Below, piece by piece: positions 7,122 through 11,873 of a stretch of DNA of 11,873 bases. Positions within the stretch are counted from its first letter, which is position 1. Each line of letters begins with the position of its first letter. The translations under genes were made by a program, and so were the position numbers. A model generated the notes under the pieces. That model had not been told where the DNA came from, did not search any database, and saw nothing but the letters and a program-made list of their open reading frames with translations. Source of the stretch: Bacteroidota bacterium (lineage in GTDB: Bacteria > Bacteroidota > Bacteroidia > Bacteroidales > Prolixibacteraceae); assembly GCA_030695265.1 (NCBI GenBank), contig JAUYTA010000265.1, positions 1 through 11,873 of the forward strand, in the 5' to 3' direction.

Positions 7122-8273
7122 TTATTTCAAGATATTTCGTGAAATTACCATCCGCAGAATTTCTGATGTTCCTTCACCAATCTGGAGCAATCGCTGATCG
7201 CGGTAGAAACGCTCGATGGGCCATTCCCGGTTTTTAAATAATCCGGCGCCACCCAGAATCTGAACCGCTTCGTCGGCCACCTCTCGGGCAATTTCAGAAC
7301 AATACAGTTTCGACATGGCTGCTTGTTGCGCGTATGAATGTCCATTGTCTTTCATCCAGCAGGCATTGTACAACGAGTTTCGCGCATTTTCAATTTTCAC
7401 GGCCATGTCTGCAAGTTTGAAGGCGATGACCTGAAATTCGCTCAACGATTTTCCGAATTGTTTGCGTTGTTTTGAATAGGCAAGGGCGATTTCGTAGGCT
7501 CCCTGTGCCAATCCGAGGCCTATGGCTGCAATCGATAAACGACCCGAATCAAGCGTTTTCAGCATGATTTTAAAACCATAACCGCGCTCGCCCAACTGGT
7601 TTTCGAGCGGAACCCGGCAATCGTTGAAATAAAGCATTCCATTATCCGCTGCACGCCAAACCAATTTGTTTTTCATGGTTTCGCGGATAAACCCCTGTCG
7701 TTCTTTTTCAACCAAAATGGCAGTAAATTCTTTTCGGCCATCCTTTTCGCCGGTAATGGCCAAAGTGGTCATTCCAGCTGATATTTCAGAGGTTCCGTTG
7801 GTGATATATTTTTTTGAGCCGTTTATCAGGAATTCATCTCCGGTTATCACAGCAGTTGTTTCAACTCCCTGTGCATCAGAACCTGCATTCTCTTCGGTCA
7901 GCCCGAAAGCCCAAAGCTTTTCTCCGGTACAAAATGCAGGAAGAAACTTTTCTTTTTGTTTTTGTGTGCCGAATTCCAGGATTGGGCCAACACCCAGCGA
8001 GTTGTGCGCAGCAAGCGTTGCAGCCATCGAGCTGTCAATCCGGGCAACTTCCTCAATGGCAATAATGTACGAAAGGTAATCAGCTCCCTGTCCACCAAAT
8101 TCTTCGGGAACATGCATCCCCAATACGCCGGTCTTGCCCATTTCCCGAACCAGTTCTACCGGAAATATCTCCTTCTCGTCAAAATCATCGATCACCGGTT
8201 TTATAAACTTCTCGGCAAAATGACGAACTTTCGCCCGTATCTGATGATGTTTTTCCTTTAATAATGCATTCAT
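7122..8273 (-). CDS. Acyl-CoA dehydrogenase (isovaleryl-/short-branched-chain role inferred)
   Basis: FAD-dependent acyl-CoA dehydrogenase of 383 residues, full length. WAFGLTEENAGSDAQG (121-136) is the flavin/substrate signature, and RKQFGKSLSEFQ near 273 and QILGGAGLFKN near 339 are typical. The catalytic base is in IGEGTSEI (Glu367), the position used by short- and medium-chain dehydrogenases. The position where known isovaleryl-CoA dehydrogenases carry their base (helix segment LDxERL) reads LDSGRL, with Gly244. The context, just after methylcrotonyl-CoA carboxylase and hydratase genes, suggests isovaleryl-CoA to 3-methylcrotonyl-CoA. The residues, however, look like a butyryl-CoA or 2-methylbutyryl-CoA dehydrogenase. 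Electrons would go to ETF, which is not encoded here. The gene begins after composite element II and an AT dinucleotide tract that abuts the ATG. Confidence 0.92.
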   Translation of the reverse strand: MNALLKEKHHQIRAKVRHFAEKFIKPVIDDFDEKEIFPVELVREMGKTGVLGMHVPEEFGGQGADYLSYIIAIEEVARIDSSMAATLAAHNSLGVGPILEFGTQKQKEKFLPAFCTGEKLWAFGLTEENAGSDAQGVETTAVITGDEFLINGSKKYITNGTSEISAGMTTLAITGEKDGRKEFTAILVEKERQGFIRETMKNKLVWRAADNGMLYFNDCRVPLENQLGERGYGFKIMLKTLDSGRLSIAAIGLGLAQGAYEIALAYSKQRKQFGKSLSEFQVIAFKLADMAVKIENARNSLYNACWMKDNGHSYAQQAAMSKLYCSEIAREVADEAVQILGGAGLFKNREWPIERFYRDQRLLQIGEGTSEILRMVISRNILK

Positions 8274-8284
8274 ATATATATATA
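8272..8284. repeat. AT dinucleotide tract abutting the dehydrogenase start codon
   Basis: Thirteen bases of alternating A and T run directly into the ATG of the acyl-CoA dehydrogenase as read on the - strand. The tract replaces any recognisable ribosome-binding site. AT-rich leaders are normal for this phylum, so function is not implied. Slippage here would change the leader length only, not the reading frame. Confidence 0.55.
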
Positions 8285-8290
8285 AATTAT

Positions 8291-8450
8291 GAGCCCCCTA
8301 AATCCCCCGTAGGGGGACTTCCTGGATTGTATCGTTTTTTATTTGTTCTCTATTTGTCAAAATTTCAGAATCTGTAATGTTCTTGTTTTGTTATTCTGTA
8401 AATCAGCACTTTTTTAATCTCCCCCTGCGGGGGAGTTGGAGGGGGCCTCA
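8291..8450. repeat. Composite inverted-repeat element II (carboxylase alpha/dehydrogenase junction)
   Basis: The left arm (8291-8320) is a module B copy, GAGCCCCCTAAATCCCCC..., with a 6-bp stem closing on GTA (8303-8317). The right arm (8418-8450) is module B reversed, with a perfect 7-bp stem CTCCCCC/GGGGGAG around TGC (8419-8435). The 97-bp spacer (8321-8417) is AT-rich and holds the stop codon of the carboxylase alpha subunit; the right arm encodes that protein's last residues. The left arm lies 17 bp upstream of the dehydrogenase ATG, outside its coding region. No convincing Bacteroidota promoter (TTTG/TAnnTTTG) is visible in the spacer. Neither hairpin is followed by a T-run, so a terminator role is unsupported. 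Confidence 0.7.
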
Positions 8451-10474
8451 AGCTCCAACAGTAATTGCTTTTCAATCACTGTATTCCCTTCCTTAATGTG
8501 AATTTTTTTAACCATTGCATCCACCGCACAAAGTACATGAATTTCAGTTTTCATCGATTCCAGCGTCAGTAATTTTTGTCCCGAACAGACTGCATCTCCC
8601 TCACATACATTTATTTTCAATACCCTACCAAACAAATCGGCGCAAATAAGGTTCTGAAAAATATTTATGGTTTCCAGATTTTTACGGTCAACTTTGGCCT
8701 GCTGAAGCAAACTGTTGCTTTGCAATTCATACGTGAAACCGTTTGTCCCAATCAATGTTCTCCCAATTTCTTCAAATATATAGAACTTTTCTGCTTGCCG
8801 ATCAATTTGAATTTCAAGTTTTTTGCCTGTCAGTTTCCAGTTATTCACCAGATATTCCTGATGATTGATTCTGAAAATCTTTCCGTTCTCAATTCCACAT
8901 TTGTATTTTTCTCCTTCAATCGAAACCTCAAATTCCTGCATTATTCTCCAGAATCCAATCTGGTTCCAAACCGAATCTTTTGTATAATTTGTTTGCTGAA
9001 AATGAAAAATCAGGTAGGCAATCACCAGCTTGTGATTGTTCTGGTTTTCTTTTTTATCCTGAATTTGCAGATTGATCAACTTTAAATTTGTGTCAATATA
9101 TCGTGTGGAAATTTTATTCTCTTGAAATTCGGTACTTTCAATCAATCCTGACAAAAATGAAAGATTGGTGTGAATTCCTGAAATACAGGTTTCGGAAAGC
9201 ACTTGCTTCATTTTTCCAATTGCCTTTTCGCGATTTTCGCCCCTGACAATTATTTTCGCAAGCAGTGAATCGTAATTGGGTGAAACGTTTATTCCTTCCG
9301 AAACAAAAGTTTCAAGCCTAATATTCTGTTCTGCCGGAAAATCCCAAACATTGATCTTTCCGGAGGATGGAAGGAAATCCCGGGTAGCGTCTTCGGCACA
9401 TAGCCGCACTTCGATGGCATGTCCAGAAATCTGAATATCTTCCTGATTTATTGGCAATGGATTTCCGGCAGCCACCAGCAATTGTAAAGAAACCAGATCC
9501 GAATTGGTAATCATTTCTGTAACCGGATGCTCCACCTGAATGCGGGTATTCATCTCCAAAAAATAAAAATGGCCGGTTTCGTCAAGCAAAAATTCGATGG
9601 TTCCAGCGTTCCGGTAATTCATCGACCGGGCAATTTTTACTGCTGCTGAAGTCAGTTCAATCCGCAGATTTTCGCTGATCGATGGCGAAGGCGCTTCTTC
9701 GATAATCTTCTGAAAGTTGCGTTGAACAGAACATTCGCGTTCGAAAAAGTGAAGTACTTTTCCATGATGGTCGGCTAAAAGCTGCACTTCAAGGTGGCGT
9801 GCTCTTGGCAAATATTTCTCAACGAACAATTCACCGTTTCCAAAATAGCTGATTGCCTGCCGTTCTGCTTTTTCGAGTGCAGGAAGCAATTCTTCCGGCG
9901 ATTCACAAATCACCATTCCTTTTCCGCCGCCGCCCGCCGAGCCTTTCACCATCACCGGAAATTCCATTTCATGAGTGTGCTGAGCCAATTCTGCAACTGT
10001 TCCGCGAAATGAAGGTAAAACGGGTATTCCCAGGGATTCAACGTATTTGAAAGCCTGATTTTTTTCACCCATCAGGCGGATGTTTTCAGGAGAAGGACCA
10101 ATAAAAATGAGTCCTGCATCGGCCACTTTTTGAGCAAAACCGGCATTTTCGGAAAGAAATCCATATCCGGGATGAATGGCTTCAACGCCAGATTTTTTTG
10201 CAATCTGAATAATTTTTTGCTGATTAAGATACGTATCGTTTAGGGTTTTTCCGGAAAGCAAAACCGCTTCGTCAGCCAGCGAAACATGCAAAGATTCAGC
10301 ATCGTCGGCGGCATAAACTGCCACAGTACGAACGCCGTTCTTTTGTGCCGCCCGGATGATCCGAACTGCAATTTCGCCTCTGTTGGCGATGAGAATAGCC
10401 TCCCCCAACCCCTCCGAAGGAGGGGAGAAAAACCTCGGCACTCGCGCATTTTCGGGTTGAAAGAGATTCGGCAT
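8414..10474 (-). CDS. Methylcrotonyl-CoA carboxylase biotin-containing (alpha) subunit
   Basis: Biotin carboxylase fused to a biotin carrier domain, 686 residues from the ATG at 10474. It carboxylates its own biotin using ATP and bicarbonate. Core motifs are ILIANRGEIAVRI at about 27-39, HPGYGFLSEN near 101, the ATP-grasp loop KGSAGGGGKGM at 177-187, and EMNTRIQVEHPVTE at 307-320 with the catalytic Arg. The biotinyl motif is LESMKTE, with the biotinylated Lys at about 642. The linker between the domains is divergent. Acetyl- or propionyl-CoA carboxylase alpha subunits look alike; the methylcrotonyl assignment rests on the LiuC-type hydratase and the acyl-CoA carboxyltransferase next door. An upstream in-frame start at 10600 would overlap the hydratase gene by 122 bp and is rejected. 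Residues about 17-28 (FSPPSEGLGEAI) and the last eleven (EAPSNSPAGGD) are repeat-derived. Confidence 0.88.
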   Translation of the reverse strand: MPNLFQPENARVPRFFSPPSEGLGEAILIANRGEIAVRIIRAAQKNGVRTVAVYAADDAESLHVSLADEAVLLSGKTLNDTYLNQQKIIQIAKKSGVEAIHPGYGFLSENAGFAQKVADAGLIFIGPSPENIRLMGEKNQAFKYVESLGIPVLPSFRGTVAELAQHTHEMEFPVMVKGSAGGGGKGMVICESPEELLPALEKAERQAISYFGNGELFVEKYLPRARHLEVQLLADHHGKVLHFFERECSVQRNFQKIIEEAPSPSISENLRIELTSAAVKIARSMNYRNAGTIEFLLDETGHFYFLEMNTRIQVEHPVTEMITNSDLVSLQLLVAAGNPLPINQEDIQISGHAIEVRLCAEDATRDFLPSSGKINVWDFPAEQNIRLETFVSEGINVSPNYDSLLAKIIVRGENREKAIGKMKQVLSETCISGIHTNLSFLSGLIESTEFQENKISTRYIDTNLKLINLQIQDKKENQNNHKLVIAYLIFHFQQTNYTKDSVWNQIGFWRIMQEFEVSIEGEKYKCGIENGKIFRINHQEYLVNNWKLTGKKLEIQIDRQAEKFYIFEEIGRTLIGTNGFTYELQSNSLLQQAKVDRKNLETINIFQNLICADLFGRVLKINVCEGDAVCSGQKLLTLESMKTEIHVLCAVDAMVKKIHIKEGNTVIEKQLLLELEAPSNSPAGGD

Positions 10475-10550
10475 GCTCTTATATGTTAAGATTTTCAGAA
10501 TTTGTAGCGCCTGCTCCCTTCTCCTTTGGAGAAGGGTTGGGGATGAGGCT
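10396..10550. repeat. Composite inverted-repeat element III (hydratase/carboxylase alpha junction)
   Basis: The left arm (10396-10427) is module A, TAGCCTCCCCCAACCCC..., with a perfect 7-bp stem CCCCTCC/GGAGGGG around GAA (10409-10425). The right arm (10514-10550) is module A reversed, with a perfect 9-bp stem CCCTTCTCC/GGAGAAGGG around TTT (10516-10536). The 86-bp spacer holds both the hydratase stop (10479-10481) and the carboxylase alpha ATG (10472-10474), which are 4 bp apart. Both arms are translated: the right arm into the hydratase tail (IPNPSPKEKGAGA) and the left arm into the N-terminus of the carboxylase (FSPPSEGLGEA). Confidence 0.75.
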
Positions 10551-11390
10551 GTAGTTTGGTTTTCGCTTTTCCAGAAATGCCTGAATTCCTTCCTGACCAT
10601 CTGGCGAGGAAAGCGCTTCCGCCAAAATTACTGCTGTCAGTCCGGTATCATTTACTCCAATGGCTCCGGACGTCACCTGATTGATCGTGTTTTTCGCTCT
10701 CTTCACTGCCGAAGGTGCTCCCGCATCGAAAGAGTTCAGAAATTCTGACAATGTCTTTTGCAACTGATCTTCTTCGTATAGAATATCCGCCAAACCTGCC
10801 TGATGTGCTTCGGTAGCATAGAATAAACTTCCGGTCAAGATCCATTTCCGCAGATTTTGAACTGACAATCTTTTGGCTACAAACGGCAAAATTGTAGCAG
10901 GTAAAAGGCCTAGTTTTACTTCACTGAACATGAAACGGGTGTTTGCTTCGGCCAGCACAAAATCACAGGCAGCCATCAGTCCAATGCCACCGCCAAATAC
11001 GTTTCCACGAGCACAAGCAATGGTTATTAATGGCAATTGGTATAGTTTCAATAACAGATCTGCTAAATGTTTATAGCGCGCCGCATTTTCCTCCTGATTG
11101 TTTTCGTCTGATCCGTAAAACCAGTTCAGATCGGCTCCGGCACAAAATGATCGGCCATTTCCGGAAAGTACCATAAAAAGCAGGTCGTTTCGGCCGGAAA
11201 TCTCATCCAGCGCCTGATCCAGTTCAGCAATCATCTCTAGAATAAGCGCATTGTGCCTCTCCGGACGATTTAATGATATCCGGGCGACGGCTTTCTCAAT
11301 CTTAACTTCAATATATTTATATGAGCCTCCCGCTGCCCCCTCCGAAGGAAGGGAGTAAGAGCCGGCGTTCATATGTCTTGAAAATTTCAT
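10479..11390 (-). CDS. liuC: Enoyl-CoA hydratase/isomerase family protein, probable methylglutaconyl-CoA hydratase (LiuC type)
   Basis: Crotonase-fold protein of 303 residues, longer than the usual ~260. The oxyanion-hole segments are SFCAGADLNWF (81-91) and ARGNVFGGGIGLMAACD (127-143). One catalytic Glu is kept (E157 in FSEVKLGL), while the position of the other crotonase Glu is Gly (GGGIGL). The loop GLLPATILPFV (161-171) resembles the PAxIxP(Y/F)V loop of bacterial LiuC enzymes and differs from the GGTQRL loop of general enoyl-CoA hydratases. The expected reaction is hydration of 3-methylglutaconyl-CoA to HMG-CoA. The extra length is repeat-derived: residues about 11-23 (SYSLPSEGAAGGS) precede the core start YKYIEVKIE, and a tail from about 281 (SLIPNPSPKEKGAG) follows the normal family end EKRKPNY. 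A second ATG at residue 7 could also serve as start. Confidence 0.87.
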   Translation of the reverse strand: MKFSRHMNAGSYSLPSEGAAGGSYKYIEVKIEKAVARISLNRPERHNALILEMIAELDQALDEISGRNDLLFMVLSGNGRSFCAGADLNWFYGSDENNQEENAARYKHLADLLLKLYQLPLITIACARGNVFGGGIGLMAACDFVLAEANTRFMFSEVKLGLLPATILPFVAKRLSVQNLRKWILTGSLFYATEAHQAGLADILYEEDQLQKTLSEFLNSFDAGAPSAVKRAKNTINQVTSGAIGVNDTGLTAVILAEALSSPDGQEGIQAFLEKRKPNYSLIPNPSPKEKGAGATNSENLNI

Positions 11391-11464
11391 CTTTTGTTTT
11401 CTATAATATTATTCAAAGCGTTTCTTTAAGCCCCCTCTTTCGGAGGGGGTTTGGGGGAGGCTTC
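11325..11464. repeat. Composite inverted-repeat element IV (carboxylase beta/hydratase junction)
   Basis: The left arm (11325-11355) is a decayed module A copy with the core CCCTCCGAAGGAAGGG, whose stem is imperfect. The right arm (11428-11464) is module A reversed, with stem CCCCCTC/GAGGGGG (11431-11449), and is bounded by AAGCC and GGCTT. The 72-bp spacer contains the hydratase ATG (11388-11390). The left arm encodes residues about 11-23 of the hydratase. The right arm starts 7 bp after the carboxylase beta stop codon, so here the upstream protein is not extended. This is the only right arm that lies wholly outside a coding region. Confidence 0.7.
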
Positions 11465-11471
11465 TTTCTCT

Positions 11472-11873
11472 TTACATCCTGAAAACTCCATAATCCGGTT
11501 CTCCGAACGAACGGTTCAGCGAGACAGAAATTGCCATTGCCAGCACTTTTCGGGTATCTGCAGGATCGATGATTCCATCGTCCCACAAACGTGACGAGCT
11601 GTAATAAGCCGAACTTTCCACATTAAACTGTTCGAGTAATTTATCTCCCGACCCATTGTTTCCAATGCTTTTCAAAACTCCGGAAGCTTGTTCGCCACCC
11701 ATCACCGAAATACGCGAATGTGGCCACATAAACAGAAAATGAGGATCGAACGAACGTCCTGCCATAGCATAATTTCCGGCGCCAAAAGAACCGCCAATTA
11801 CCACAGTAAACTTTGGAACTGCTGCATTGGCAACGGCATTTATCAGTTTTGCACCATCGCGGGCAATTCCTCC
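11472..11873 (-). CDS. Methylcrotonyl-CoA carboxylase carboxyltransferase (beta) subunit, C-terminal part
   Basis: The last 133 residues of an acyl-CoA carboxyltransferase; the gene begins beyond the right edge of the window. Visible are GGIARDGAKLINAVANAAVP, then TVVIGGSFGAGNYAMAGRSF and FLFMWPHSRISVMGGEQASG. These match the second carboxyltransferase half, with the oxyanion-stabilising glycines of the crotonase-like fold. The segment ADTRKVLAMAISVSLN near the C-terminus is typical, and GNYAMAGRSFDPHFLFMWP resembles methylcrotonyl-CoA carboxylase beta more than propionyl-CoA carboxylase beta. It transfers the carboxyl group from biotin on the alpha subunit to 3-methylcrotonyl-CoA. It is the furthest upstream visible gene of the - strand cluster, and element IV separates it from the hydratase. 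A GTG at 11804 is internal, since conserved sequence continues upstream. Confidence 0.93.
   Translation of the reverse strand, partial: GGIARDGAKLINAVANAAVPKFTVVIGGSFGAGNYAMAGRSFDPHFLFMWPHSRISVMGGEQASGVLKSIGNNGSGDKLLEQFNVESSAYYSSSRLWDDGIIDPADTRKVLAMAISVSLNRSFGEPDYGVFRM

Noticed and set aside
8321..8417. Promoter for the dehydrogenase in spacer II
   Set aside because: On the - strand a TTGACA is present, but the only -10-like TACAAT is about 23 bp away, and no TAnnTTTG box of the Bacteroidota type is found.
10475..10600. Upstream N-terminal extension of the carboxylase alpha subunit to 10600
   Set aside because: It would overlap the hydratase gene by 122 bp in another frame, encodes no family sequence, and an ATG at 10474 sits 4 bp after the hydratase stop.
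8291..11464. Repeat hairpins as intrinsic terminators
   Set aside because: None of the G/C stems is followed by a T-run in the direction of transcription, and several lie inside coding sequence.
2610..11464. CRISPR array or single mobile element
   Set aside because: Copies are 0.8 to 5.5 kb apart, vary in sequence and orientation, and no cas or transposase gene is in the window.

Overview
The window looks like a Bacteroidota chromosome, possibly Marinilabiliales-like, though that finer placement is a guess. The reasons are the gene families (class II HMG-CoA reductase, a GYDIA-type GHMP kinase, type 2 IPP isomerase), A-rich regions instead of strong Shine-Dalgarno sites before start codons, moderate GC, and G/C-rich palindromic interspersed repeats.

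Left end, + strand: the C-terminal part of a ferredoxin/flavodoxin-NADP reductase-like protein (to 319), a 34-bp near-palindrome, then a divergent but motif-complete MiaB tRNA methylthiotransferase (378-1721). MiaB meets the next gene tail to tail with a 15-bp overlap.

From 1707 to the right edge every gene is on the - strand. In transcription order they are: methylcrotonyl-CoA carboxylase beta subunit (cut by the window edge), LiuC-type methylglutaconyl-CoA hydratase, biotin-carrying carboxylase alpha subunit, acyl-CoA dehydrogenase, FMN-dependent IPP isomerase (fni), HMG-CoA reductase, GYDIA-family GHMP kinase (probable phosphomevalonate kinase), diphosphomevalonate decarboxylase and mevalonate kinase. 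The first block is the lower leucine/isovalerate pathway, whose product is HMG-CoA. The second block starts from HMG-CoA and makes IPP/DMAPP. The two blocks meet with only 6 bp between the dehydrogenase and fni. Neither HMG-CoA lyase nor HMG-CoA synthase is in the window. The layout therefore suggests a leucine-to-isoprenoid route that would need no acetyl-CoA condensation. MiaB fits the theme loosely, since its substrate i6A37 is made from DMAPP.

The second notable structure is a set of four composite repeats (2610-2812, 8291-8450, 10396-10550, 11325-11464). Each has two short G/C-rich palindromic arms in inverted orientation around a 72-97 bp spacer, like a REP doublet (REPIN). They occupy all four loose junctions of the - strand cluster and none of the four tight or overlapping ones. 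Left arms always face one way and right arms the other. The arms run into coding sequence and supply N- or C-terminal extensions to mevalonate kinase, the decarboxylase, the carboxylase alpha subunit and the hydratase. In three of the four, the start codon of the downstream gene lies in the spacer between the arms.
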